The notes under the pieces: generated by a model
The model's input: the letters and a program-made list of their open reading frames with translations, nothing else
The model's database searches: none
What the model was told of the DNA's origin: nothing
NCBI GenBank assembly: GCA_946411385.1
Contig: CAMKDV010000013.1
Coordinates: 1-64,000 of the forward strand
Source: an uncultured Bacteroidales bacterium
Lineage (GTDB): Bacteria > Bacteroidota > Bacteroidia > Bacteroidales > Paludibacteraceae
Direction of reading: 5' to 3'
DNA: 64,000 nt
Part shown: positions 6,468 through 15,173 of the stretch, one piece after another
Numbering within the stretch: position 1 is the first letter of the stretch
Layout of the letters: every line of letters begins with the position of its first letter
Translations under genes and position numbers: made by a program

Positions 6468-7388
6468 ATGAAGGTTATGGCTAAACATTTTAGTGATAGA
6501 GAAAAACATATAATTAGATTCATTTGCAATCATCGAGACGACCCATCTTTTGTCTTGGTAAATGTATTTAATCAGTGGTTTAACAACACAGGTGTCTCTT
6601 TTGATGTTGAAACAGGAGATGTCGTGTATGGATATGGTGACTTTTCTGAAGTTAATGTCAATAAAATATTAAGTGACGAAAATGGAATAATTGAGATAGC
6701 GTTGTTGATTAAATATTTAGAAGACAATAATTATATTTATCTTGTAAGAAAAGCCAAAGAGGATTTGCCAAAGAAACCCAAAGGAAATTGGGCTAAACTA
6801 ACGATAGCAAACGAACTGCCTCAAGATATTGCTGAGCTTATTCGGCACACATTTAGAAGAGTATATGTGTCATATGATTTGGTGCATTTTGTTGATAATG
6901 GTTTCAAAACATATGAAGAAGCACAATTAGAAAATGCTGCAGAGCAATTAAAAACATCAAATATTAGCCTTCTCGCTTCAAAAGAAAACGTAGATGTAGC
7001 AAAACAATTAGTAAATACTACTCAAGAGCAATTAAAAGAGTTAAGAAAACAAACGATAAAAGTAAAAGAGCAAGCAGATGAGGCTAAAGATCAAACGAAA
7101 GAAGTACAGAAGCAAACAAAATACTCAAGAACTACTTTATGTATTTCTATAGCGGCAATTTTTGTATCAATAATACTGCCATTTATGCTTCCTCGTTGTA
7201 CGGGAGAAAAAGATTATCAAGAAGACATGCAAAAATCCCTACATTATACAAATACTATTATAGTGAATTCTACTGATAGCATTTGCAATAAGTTGGATTC
7301 GTTATATCTTAAAAGTGACTCGCTTTATAAACAAACCAAGAAGGGACATTGTAAATATATAAAAAATCGCAAATGTAACAAGAATTAA
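6468..7388 (+). CDS. Coiled-coil membrane protein with winged-helix-like N-domain, gene C
   Basis: No named family is recognised. The 306 residues fall into three parts. Residues 1-140 are a helical globular domain (FSDREKHIIRFICNH; NGIIEIALLIKYLEDNNYIYLVRKA) that resembles a winged helix. Residues about 148-218 are a Lys/Glu/Gln-rich coiled coil. Then come one transmembrane helix at 222-242 (ISIAAIFVSIILPFMLP) and a short tail of about 60 residues. The start could also be the ATG at 6477. It begins 3 bp after gene B. The architecture suggests a membrane-anchored oligomer with a cytosolic sensing head. Confidence 0.65.
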   Translation: MKVMAKHFSDREKHIIRFICNHRDDPSFVLVNVFNQWFNNTGVSFDVETGDVVYGYGDFSEVNVNKILSDENGIIEIALLIKYLEDNNYIYLVRKAKEDLPKKPKGNWAKLTIANELPQDIAELIRHTFRRVYVSYDLVHFVDNGFKTYEEAQLENAAEQLKTSNISLLASKENVDVAKQLVNTTQEQLKELRKQTIKVKEQADEAKDQTKEVQKQTKYSRTTLCISIAAIFVSIILPFMLPRCTGEKDYQEDMQKSLHYTNTIIVNSTDSICNKLDSLYLKSDSLYKQTKKGHCKYIKNRKCNKN

Positions 7389-7402
7389 TAATGTAAAACA
7401 TC

Positions 7403-8053
7403 ATGAAAATTCAATTAGACAAAAATAGTATTAATGAGTTTACGAACAGGGTTCGCTTATTTGTAAATAGTGAGGCTACTCCTAGTGAGTATGATAAAAA
7501 GGAGGAACAGCAGGAAAATGAAATGCAAAAACACTTTAGCATTTTTATGTCGCAATATTACGATGTTTTACGTGAAGTCAGTATACCTGCATGTGGAGAA
7601 AAAGGGACATGGGAGATAGATGAGTCCATGAGAAGCAAAGTTCAAGAGAAGGACGTATTTTATACTGACGAATTGAAATTTCATGGCAAAGGAATGTCTA
7701 CATCTCGTCAATATGTAACAGAGGTGAAGGATGACATAAAACGCATGATCCGTGTAAGTAATAAGTATTTTGATGTTGTCCTTGGGGGAATATGCTTTAT
7801 TACTTGTGATAGTGAAGAAGCAGTTGAAGTATGCGACTATGCACGGCAGTTCGGATTACTTGTATATAGAGAAAGTGTTCCAGAGGAAGGATATGTAGCC
7901 GTAGTTGCTACTATCGTGCCAGCTGTAAATAGAGATCATACGACTCCCTTATATAGCGAAGCCTGGAGAAATCGATTAGAAAATGTGATAAAGGATGGAA
8001 CGATAGAGAATAATTATTTCCCCTATCATGTCAGGATAAAAATAAAAAAATGA
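7403..8053 (+). CDS. Uncharacterised protein, gene D of accessory operon
   Basis: This is a 216-residue soluble protein of unknown family. The N-terminal 50 residues are charged and helical. The centre has TSRQYVTEVKDDIKRM followed by VVLGGICFITCDSEEAVEV. The Glu107-Val-Lys109 unit after Asp89, next to a hydrophobic strand, could be another PD-(D/E)XK-like core, but this is weak. A second strand-helix (GLLVYRESVPEEGYVAVVATIVP) follows. It starts 14 bp after gene C and ends 28 bp before the giant surface-protein gene, which may or may not share the transcript. Confidence 0.6.
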   Translation: MKIQLDKNSINEFTNRVRLFVNSEATPSEYDKKEEQQENEMQKHFSIFMSQYYDVLREVSIPACGEKGTWEIDESMRSKVQEKDVFYTDELKFHGKGMSTSRQYVTEVKDDIKRMIRVSNKYFDVVLGGICFITCDSEEAVEVCDYARQFGLLVYRESVPEEGYVAVVATIVPAVNRDHTTPLYSEAWRNRLENVIKDGTIENNYFPYHVRIKIKK

Positions 8054-8081
8054 AGATATTAACAAATTTAAATACAATAAA

Positions 8082-11000
8082 ATGAAAAACTTATTTAATT
8101 TTAACATTAAATCAATCGTGCTCGGGAAAGCACGGTGGTTGTTAACCTTTATCGCCATCCTAACACTTGGCGTGGGACAGATGTGGGCGAATTATGCGTA
8201 CTTGGACTTAAGTGGAACAAGTTGGTGGTACAACGATGGTGCCGCTTTTAGATTAGATAAAAACGGTACAGGGAATGTTGATTCATATACTGAAATTTCC
8301 GGTACTGGAGTATGGCGATTCGATATTGGAAGTTACACAGGTTCTGCTACTTTTAAACGCATGAACTCTGGTAGAACTGACCAATGGAACTATGCCAACG
8401 TATCTATTAGTTCTTCCCAGAATGTATTCCATACGGAGGACAACAATGGAGTCACCACGCGTACGACTTTTGTTATCAACTATATTCATGGAACAAACTA
8501 TGTGTATTTTGATAATTCGGTAAGTAATTTTACAAATAATATATATTTTGTCATAGGTCATGATTATAGTCCTACTGGAAGTTCAAATACGTATTCCAAG
8601 GCATATAAAATGACTCAACTTACAGGAACAACGTTATATTATGTTTCTGTTACTGATACTTGGCCGGATGCGACCTATTATGCAATCATTGCAGATGATG
8701 CATCTTCCATCTCTGCTACTGCTTGGGGATCATCAAGTCTTGGAACTGCCGACAAGGGAGATAAAGGCTACACTGCTGCGTACAAGACAAATACATATAA
8801 TATGGAGGGAGGAACGTACTTGCTGACAACGGCCGCAAGCGGAAATGGAAAAGCATTAACCATTGCGTATTATGATGGTTATAGCAATATTCCCACCAAC
8901 ACAATGGGAATCAACGTACGCACGAAAGTTGCTGGCGGTTCGTATGGGTCATCATATAATAGTCCTACGACTGTGAATGTACAAACACGATACCTAAATG
9001 GGAACGGAAGCAGTAACACACAGAGTGCATCTGTTTCTACTTCTGCGAAAACGGCTTCTAAAGCCGATGTGACCACTGGTGCTGTCACTTATAGTTATAC
9101 AGCTCTTGCTGATAATGCCCAATGGCAGTTTGACGGATGGGGCACTTCCAATTCCACAGTTGCTTCCACAAATCCCACATATTCCATTACTGCAGGTAGT
9201 GCGGCTTCCAAAACAAATACAACAATTTACGCGTTCTTTACTCGCAAACCGCTCTTGACAGTTAATAAGGGAAGTAATGGATCTTCTGCGACTGGTACAG
9301 CTGCCAATAATGCAAAGACCAGTTGGACATTGAGCGCTTCTCCAAATACCGGATATCATTTTGCTAACTGGACTGTGGGGTCCGGTTCTGTATCGTTTGA
9401 TGATAATGAGTCAGCATCCGCTACAGCAACAATATCAGCAGATGCTACGATTACGGCCAACTTTGCACCTAACGAGTGGACGGTCTCATTGGATTTCGAT
9501 GGAGGTTCAGGTGTCAGTGCTACAACGTCTGTTGATGTAACTTATGATGCCACAACGAACTTGACCAGTGCAATTACTGCGCCGAGTTTTTCGGGTTATA
9601 CGTTTGATGGTTACTGGACGGGTAAAGGCGGTACGGGTTCAAAACTTATTGATGCAAATGGTTATTGGATTAAAAGCGTAGCTGGTTATACTGGAGCTAG
9701 TAGTTCTAACCCAACTTGGAAATACAATGACAATCTTACCCTCTATGCTAAATGGACACAACACGTGTCTTTGCACAAAAACAATGTAGTAGCTACTAGT
9801 GCTGTTGGAGGTATCGACGTGATTTATCATAGTAGTAGTGTGAGCGGATTTTCCGCTGCAACCAGACCGGGTTATTCATGTACCGGTTACTTTACTACAA
9901 CTTCGGGTGGATATGAAGTAATCACAAGTGATGGTGCGCTGAAAGAGTATAATACCAACATTGCTGATTATATTGGAACGGATGGCAAATGGAAACATAA
10001 TACAGCTACGACCCTTTATGCCTACTGGGAAGCGAATGAATATACGATTTCGTTCAATCACAACTCAACAGGTCTTGTTGGCGCTCCTGCAACGAACATT
10101 CAGGCAAATGTAACGGTAACGTATGATGATGACAACTTCTCTGCTGCAACTGTTGGTATACCGGTTTTGGCAGGTTATACGTTTGGCGGATACTATACCG
10201 ATGTAGCATGTAGCGCATATCAAATTGTTGATGCAGAAGGCAATTGGACAAATAGTAAGAGCGGCTATCTTGACGGTTCAGGAAACTGGATTAAGAATGC
10301 TAATACGCCTCTTTATGCCAAATGGACGCCGAAGAATTACACCGTCACTTTTGATGCAGGCACGAATGGAGGCTACATAGATGGAACTACCGGTGATAAG
10401 CCAAATACAACCTCTACGGTTGCTATGGGGCAAAACTATAATGCAGGTACCGGTTCAGAGGTAGGAGCTTTCCCAACAGCCTATCGTTCAGGATATGTGT
10501 TTGACGGTTGGTATACACTTCCTTCCGGTGGTACGAAAGTGTTAGGAACAACTCAAATGACTACTGCCAACAACCATACGCTATATGCACATTTCAACCA
10601 ACGCAACTATGTGTATTTCTACAACAATCTTAATTGGGAGAATGTCTATGTGACGTATTCTGCCTATTGGGATACTTATTCAGATAAGGGCACAGGTAAT
10701 AATGGCTGTGTATATCACCAGATGACGCGAATTGGTGAAACAAATGTATATCGTGATGAGATTCCGGCAGCTATCGTTGCCTCTTGGACGGGAACAAATG
10801 CTTGGATAGCTTTTGACAATACCGGATTTTCGGCAACTGATGGTGTTGGAACATACAACAACTTCACTTCCGGAAAAGTAATCCACCGTCGTGACTTTGA
10901 CAGTTATGCCACGATGTTTGTTCCAAATAGCGCTGCATCTAAAGATTTCACCAAAAATGGTTCCGCGGATTATTACTGCACGGGGTTGACAGCAGATAAA

Positions 11001-13796
11001 CAAGACGAAGTAGATAAAGACTACCGCTATATAGATAAAGGATATTGGACTCGTTATGATGATACTCATTCGGGTTATGTAATCAAAGGCAGTTGGGATG
11101 CTGACCATGACTATTATTTCAGAAGACTCTATTCTGACCATTTAGACACCTCTACAGTTACTTTGCGTTTGTCCGCTAGCACGAACTATACCTTCAAACT
11201 ATACAAACATTGTACAACGGACAACTACAACAACTCATGGTTCTCAAAGAGTGCATCGCCATATACTATCACTTCGGATGCATGTACGAACGTAGTATTC
11301 AACTCACGTTATGCGGGGCATTATAATGCAGGGGATCAGAATGTGACTCTCACCACGACGCAAGCCGGTGACTATACCTTCAAATTGATTTGTGACAAGA
11401 CCGGTGTTTTGAAGTTGACGGTTGTTTATCCTCCTGCTCCAACGGCAAGGGATTATCGTTTGGTATACACTTGGAATGACGGCAGTGCACATACCCGTGT
11501 TTCGGAGATGAAGTTGATTCCAAACCTCGCCATCCGAAACATCGATATGTTTGTACACAAACCTTCAGGCATAACAAGTAGTTCGCTCAAACTGCAGAAG
11601 TATAATGGTTCTGCATGGGCAGACGCCTACACCTACACGCTGAGTGACGAACTTATTCCTGCCAATGGCGTATACACGTTTAAGATTGAAGGCAGAGATA
11701 GTGATCCTATATGCAGTGCCCCTGAGCGTTACAATGGCGCTTATTATCTCCGTTCGGATGTCACAGGAGGCGGATGGGAATACTACAGAACCGCAACGTT
11801 TGGCGACAACACGATGACCTATTCGGCTTATTCGCTGACACAAACACTGTCTGCTCCATATAGCCATTACTATTGTATATGGGTAAACAATACCAGTACC
11901 AGCGTGGCTTATACCATTGCTACGGAGAATAGCCCGAGTATTTGTGACACACTCACTACCGATGCTATTGTTACAGGTTCATCTTGTCACTTGCCTGCAA
12001 AAGCCAATGTGCGTTTCGGCTGGAACGAGCAGACCAACGCATTGGTGCGTTCGTACCTCAAGTCTGCGGTAGAAGACAACTCACGATTCTTGGTTTTGCA
12101 TGGAAAAGCTGATAACATGATCTTCAAGAGCAACGGTGATGCTATTCCGGCAGCGGGCGATTTGGAAAAGAACGAGTTGCAGTTTGAAGACAAGGGTGAC
12201 TGGGTATATGAAATAGCTCTTCAGGCTAAGCCCGGTGCAAAAGCATGCTTGATTGCCAAGTACGGCGACACAGACCGTTACTTGATTGGTGATGGTAGCA
12301 CCAACTGGATGGATGTATTGGCCGGTAAAGGTTCAGACCAATATCCATTAAAAGGTGTGTATGATTTCAAGACGAACCGTTTGATGATAGCGTGGACGCC
12401 CGGAGAAGGTACAATTAACGATGAGTTGAGTGACTTTGACATGTTATGGATTCGTCATGCACAATCATCTGCCAATCAGATTAATCTTGGCCCTAGCGGT
12501 TCGCTGACGAATGTGTCTGTAGTGGCTGCATTGGAGTTCCGATACAACGAACTGATAGGTCAAGTAAGCGATTGGACTTCTGATTCCCGTCCGTTGATGA
12601 AGTTCTTCGTATCATTCCCGTTCGATGTCAACGTGTCTGATATCTTCGGTTTGAATGGAGCTGAATATGGGCGTGAATATGTTGTTCAGAAATATAACGG
12701 AGCCAAACGCGCCGAGAAAGGTCTGTATACGATGGATCCCGGCTTCTGGGAGGACTTAACTGTGGATAGTGTCATGCACAAACATGAAGGCTATTGCATA
12801 ATCATGGATAATGATTATCTGAACAATGCCTCTGCTTCCATCTGGGAACACAAGTCTGCCGGTAGCTCCATTTATATGTATCTGCCAGCTACCTCGAAGA
12901 TTAATATTACCGGAGGCGAACCGACAAGTACGGTATATCCGCACGTTGGCAAAGATAAAGAATTTGGCTCAGGCAAGAACCATAATCAGACCGACTCTCA
13001 CTGGAACATGATAGGTTCACCACTGTTCCATGATTCCTATATTAAGAGCAGTACAAATGCTGAATCTGTATCGTTGCCTGCTTACTACACGTGGAATAGC
13101 TCCGATAACTCATGGTCAGCAGAAACCACTTATGCACGTGATCATGCTTATCCGGCGATGTCAAGTTTCTTGGTTCAGTGGTACGGAACGATTACGTGGT
13201 CCACTGTATCGTCGGATCCTACGCCTGTTGCTGCGCGTAGAAACAATGAGCCGACGGGCAACTATCTGGCACAAATTGATCTAATGTACAATGGCGAAGC
13301 AGTCGACTGGGCTTTCGTACACATGCGCGATGGAGCAAGTGAAGACCATGTTCTGTGCGAAGAGTTGAACAAGATGACAAACAGCGGCAAATCTAACATC
13401 TACGTCTTTGCCGGCAACTACGAAGTGGCATATAACCAAGTGCCGATTGCTAACCAGACAATCCCTGTGGGTTTGATCATCAAGAAGAATGGCAATTACA
13501 CCTTCTCGATGCCGACGAACTTCAGCGGTACGGTTACGCTGATTGATACCTTCGCGCAGACACGCACTAACCTTGCATTTGAGGATTATGAGGTCACTCT
13601 GCAGAAAGGTACCATCAATGATCGTTTCTTCTTGGAGTTTGACATCACCAATGCTCCGACAGCTATCGATGGCGCAATGGGCGAAGGTGAAGGCTCGCTC
13701 AAGGATGGCAAAGCACATAAGTTCATCCAAAACGGAACGATGTATATCCTCCGCGATGGCGTCATCTATGATGCACAAGGCAAGAAAGTGGAATAA
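8082..13796 (+). CDS. Giant InlB-repeat surface protein (1904 aa)
   Basis: A secreted, probably cell-surface protein. A signal peptide covers about residues 1-37 (LLTFIAILTLGVGQMWA). Divergent InlB-type repeats lie at about 275-389 and 391-463, each ending in a TTIYAFF- or ATITANF-like strand. They are followed by four Listeria-Bacteroides (InlB B-type) repeats at about 466-562, 562-650, 651-750 and 752-840, each with GYTFDGYW- and LYAKWT-like signatures. The remaining ~1060 residues are beta-rich and hold no domain I recognise. The C-terminus (HKFIQNGTMYILRDGVIYDAQGKKVE-type, last ~25 residues) resembles a C-terminal tail seen on many Bacteroidales secreted proteins and may be a sorting signal. 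Adhesion or matrix function is inferred. The partner gene starts 24 bp downstream. Confidence 0.85.
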   Translation: MKNLFNFNIKSIVLGKARWLLTFIAILTLGVGQMWANYAYLDLSGTSWWYNDGAAFRLDKNGTGNVDSYTEISGTGVWRFDIGSYTGSATFKRMNSGRTDQWNYANVSISSSQNVFHTEDNNGVTTRTTFVINYIHGTNYVYFDNSVSNFTNNIYFVIGHDYSPTGSSNTYSKAYKMTQLTGTTLYYVSVTDTWPDATYYAIIADDASSISATAWGSSSLGTADKGDKGYTAAYKTNTYNMEGGTYLLTTAASGNGKALTIAYYDGYSNIPTNTMGINVRTKVAGGSYGSSYNSPTTVNVQTRYLNGNGSSNTQSASVSTSAKTASKADVTTGAVTYSYTALADNAQWQFDGWGTSNSTVASTNPTYSITAGSAASKTNTTIYAFFTRKPLLTVNKGSNGSSATGTAANNAKTSWTLSASPNTGYHFANWTVGSGSVSFDDNESASATATISADATITANFAPNEWTVSLDFDGGSGVSATTSVDVTYDATTNLTSAITAPSFSGYTFDGYWTGKGGTGSKLIDANGYWIKSVAGYTGASSSNPTWKYNDNLTLYAKWTQHVSLHKNNVVATSAVGGIDVIYHSSSVSGFSAATRPGYSCTGYFTTTSGGYEVITSDGALKEYNTNIADYIGTDGKWKHNTATTLYAYWEANEYTISFNHNSTGLVGAPATNIQANVTVTYDDDNFSAATVGIPVLAGYTFGGYYTDVACSAYQIVDAEGNWTNSKSGYLDGSGNWIKNANTPLYAKWTPKNYTVTFDAGTNGGYIDGTTGDKPNTTSTVAMGQNYNAGTGSEVGAFPTAYRSGYVFDGWYTLPSGGTKVLGTTQMTTANNHTLYAHFNQRNYVYFYNNLNWENVYVTYSAYWDTYSDKGTGNNGCVYHQMTRIGETNVYRDEIPAAIVASWTGTNAWIAFDNTGFSATDGVGTYNNFTSGKVIHRRDFDSYATMFVPNSAASKDFTKNGSADYYCTGLTADKQDEVDKDYRYIDKGYWTRYDDTHSGYVIKGSWDADHDYYFRRLYSDHLDTSTVTLRLSASTNYTFKLYKHCTTDNYNNSWFSKSASPYTITSDACTNVVFNSRYAGHYNAGDQNVTLTTTQAGDYTFKLICDKTGVLKLTVVYPPAPTARDYRLVYTWNDGSAHTRVSEMKLIPNLAIRNIDMFVHKPSGITSSSLKLQKYNGSAWADAYTYTLSDELIPANGVYTFKIEGRDSDPICSAPERYNGAYYLRSDVTGGGWEYYRTATFGDNTMTYSAYSLTQTLSAPYSHYYCIWVNNTSTSVAYTIATENSPSICDTLTTDAIVTGSSCHLPAKANVRFGWNEQTNALVRSYLKSAVEDNSRFLVLHGKADNMIFKSNGDAIPAAGDLEKNELQFEDKGDWVYEIALQAKPGAKACLIAKYGDTDRYLIGDGSTNWMDVLAGKGSDQYPLKGVYDFKTNRLMIAWTPGEGTINDELSDFDMLWIRHAQSSANQINLGPSGSLTNVSVVAALEFRYNELIGQVSDWTSDSRPLMKFFVSFPFDVNVSDIFGLNGAEYGREYVVQKYNGAKRAEKGLYTMDPGFWEDLTVDSVMHKHEGYCIIMDNDYLNNASASIWEHKSAGSSIYMYLPATSKINITGGEPTSTVYPHVGKDKEFGSGKNHNQTDSHWNMIGSPLFHDSYIKSSTNAESVSLPAYYTWNSSDNSWSAETTYARDHAYPAMSSFLVQWYGTITWSTVSSDPTPVAARRNNEPTGNYLAQIDLMYNGEAVDWAFVHMRDGASEDHVLCEELNKMTNSGKSNIYVFAGNYEVAYNQVPIANQTIPVGLIIKKNGNYTFSMPTNFSGTVTLIDTFAQTRTNLAFEDYEVTLQKGTINDRFFLEFDITNAPTAIDGAMGEGEGSLKDGKAHKFIQNGTMYILRDGVIYDAQGKKVE

Positions 13797-13820
13797 TCTG
13801 AATGTATAATACTGATAAAT

Positions 13821-14270
13821 ATGAGAAACATGAAAAACGAAGTAAACGTGCCTAAATGTAAAAGTATGAATAGTTCAGGCATATATAGATGGTTGGTTGT
13901 GCTGTTCGTGGCATTGTTCGCCTTGCCTGTCATGGCAGGCTGGATTACGCAGGGAAACAATAATAACGCTTTCTCGACCGCGTATGCGTTCCAGTCAACC
14001 AGTACCATGCAAGGGGTAGGCAGTGCGTATAGCTCCAATCCTGCCAGCCTCAACGAGGATGGTCAGGCTACCTATTCCGATCCGGAGTCATCGCTCAATG
14101 CTCCCAGGTACATCAACGGGCCAAGAAGGTCTAAAGAGGACAATGTTGATGTTGGTGAGGCTGAGGAGGGCTCGCCTATAGGTGATGCAGTTCTGCCGCT
14201 GCTGCTGATGTCCATGGCTTTTGCCGGTGTCATCTACCTCCGCCGTCGCCGCCTGCAACCGGCAGAATAA
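13821..14270 (+). CDS. Small exported protein with PIGD-helix-RRRR C-terminus
   Basis: A 149-residue protein with an N-terminal hydrophobic signal (about 21-41, VALFALPVMA) and a middle region rich in Ser, Asn and Gly (AFQSTSTMQGVGSAYSSNP). Its C-terminus has three parts: Pro-Ile-Gly-Asp at 119-122, a hydrophobic helix at 123-140, and four arginines at 141-144. This layout is like sortase or PEP-CTERM-type sorting tails, but the motif is not one I can assign to a named system. It lies 24 bp after the giant InlB-repeat gene and before a strong hairpin, so the two form a unit; it may anchor or present the big protein. The start could also be at 13830 or 13866. Confidence 0.7.
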   Translation: MRNMKNEVNVPKCKSMNSSGIYRWLVVLFVALFALPVMAGWITQGNNNNAFSTAYAFQSTSTMQGVGSAYSSNPASLNEDGQATYSDPESSLNAPRYINGPRRSKEDNVDVGEAEEGSPIGDAVLPLLLMSMAFAGVIYLRRRRLQPAE

Positions 14271-14287
14271 TTGCTCCTCATCTCTCC

Positions 14288-14320
14288 CCCATAGCCCGCA
14301 GAACCCCTGCGGGCTATGGG
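14288..14320. terminator. Strong hairpin after the surface-protein pair
   Basis: CCCATAGCCCGCAG (14288-14301) and CTGCGGGCTATGGG (14307-14320) form a perfect 14-bp stem with a 5-base loop, 17 bp after the stop codon. No T-run follows directly. Confidence 0.85.
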
Positions 14321-14416
14321 GCGGAGATTACTCTTCTTATGTATCAGGATAAGAGAAGATTAGATTAGTCCAAAACTCCCCAAAACTGCCCCAAAAACAA
14401 TTTTTTTGAGGAAATA

Positions 14417-14448
14417 TTTGCAAATGTCAAAAAAAAATCGTAACTTTG
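14417..14448 (+). promoter_or_regulatory. Promoter of the toxin-antitoxin operon
   Basis: TTTG (14417-14420) and TAACTTTG (14441-14448), 20-bp spacer, 25 bp before the antitoxin start. Confidence 0.85.
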
Positions 14449-14473
14449 CAGGTGGAAAACCAAAACGAATGAT

Positions 14474-14731
14474 ATGACTGCAACACAACCCACATTCAAT
14501 CAAGTGTTCGACATGGCATGTATGTTGCCACGTCAGCAGCAACAAGAACTGATTCAGAAGGTTCAATACCACATTCTCCATGTTGAGGTTCCGGAGCCTA
14601 TTTCTAAAGAAGACATGTTTGCACGCTTAGAACATTCAGACGCAATGATTGATGAGGGACATTGCGTGGAGCACGAAGAAGCCAAGAAGCATTTTCAATC
14701 GCGAATGGCTCAAAAATCGGCTTGTCTATGA
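14474..14731 (+). CDS. Antitoxin of a ParE/RelE-type module
   Basis: An 85-residue acidic, mostly helical protein encoded just before a ParE/RelE-type toxin, with a 4-bp ATGA overlap, the usual layout of type II toxin-antitoxin pairs. The N-terminal half (FNQVFDMACMLPRQQQQELIQKV) reads like the addiction-module component with a helical dimer region. The C-terminal half, with a row of charged residues, would wrap the toxin. No named antitoxin family is certain. It would neutralise the toxin and repress the promoter at 14417-14448. Confidence 0.75.
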   Translation: MTATQPTFNQVFDMACMLPRQQQQELIQKVQYHILHVEVPEPISKEDMFARLEHSDAMIDEGHCVEHEEAKKHFQSRMAQKSACL

Positions 14732-15039
14732 GACTCATTTGGTCGGAAGATGCAATAGAATCGGTAGACAAAACGGCCGATTATATTGAGGATAATTTCG
14801 GTACGGCTCGTTGCCTGAAGTTTTATGAGGAGGTACAAGCAAAAGCTGACCGTCTCATTCTACATCAGAACTTAGGACACATTGAAACGTATTTGGAAGG
14901 CGGGAAATATGAATATCGCAGTTTGACCATCAGTAAGTTAAGCAAGCTTATTTATCGCATAGATGGCGAGACAATTCGCATCCTATATCTTTGGAATACT
15001 CGGAGAAATCCTATGATACTCAAAGGCATGTTTCCATAA
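14728..15039 (+). CDS. ParE/RelE-type toxin
   Basis: I use ATG 14728 (103 residues); an upstream start at 14662 would read through the antitoxin. The fold signature of the ParE/RelE superfamily is present: IWSEDAIESVDKTADYIEDNFG (first strand and two helices), a basic middle, then YRSLTISKLSKLIYRIDGETIRILYLWNTRRNP, ending with the strand pair and the R-R-N-P segment common in ParE-like toxins. Which target it has (gyrase or ribosome) cannot be read from this. It is followed by a hairpin at 15103-15126. Confidence 0.85.
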   Translation: MRLIWSEDAIESVDKTADYIEDNFGTARCLKFYEEVQAKADRLILHQNLGHIETYLEGGKYEYRSLTISKLSKLIYRIDGETIRILYLWNTRRNPMILKGMFP

Positions 15040-15102
15040 TCTTTGAGTTCTATATAACCTTTAGCGTTTTGCGCCAAGGTGCAGTAAACCATCTTTCACA
15101 GT

Positions 15103-15126
15103 AGAGCCGCTCACTCGGGCGGCTCT
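15103..15126. terminator. Terminator between TA operon and acyl-CoA ligase
   Basis: AGAGCCGC (15103-15110) and GCGGCTCT (15119-15126) form an 8-bp stem followed by TATTATG. It lies between convergent units and may serve both. Confidence 0.7.
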
Positions 15127-15132
15127 TATTAT

Positions 15133-15163
15133 GTTTAATGTTTAATGTTTTAATGTTGAATGT
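15133..15163. repeat. GTTTAAT heptamer array, 4 units
   Basis: Units GTTTAAT, GTTTAAT, GTTTTAAT, GTTGAAT lie between the terminator and the end of the acyl-CoA ligase gene. Another member of the short-period intergenic repeats. Confidence 0.75.
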
Positions 15164-15173
15164 ATAACGTGGT

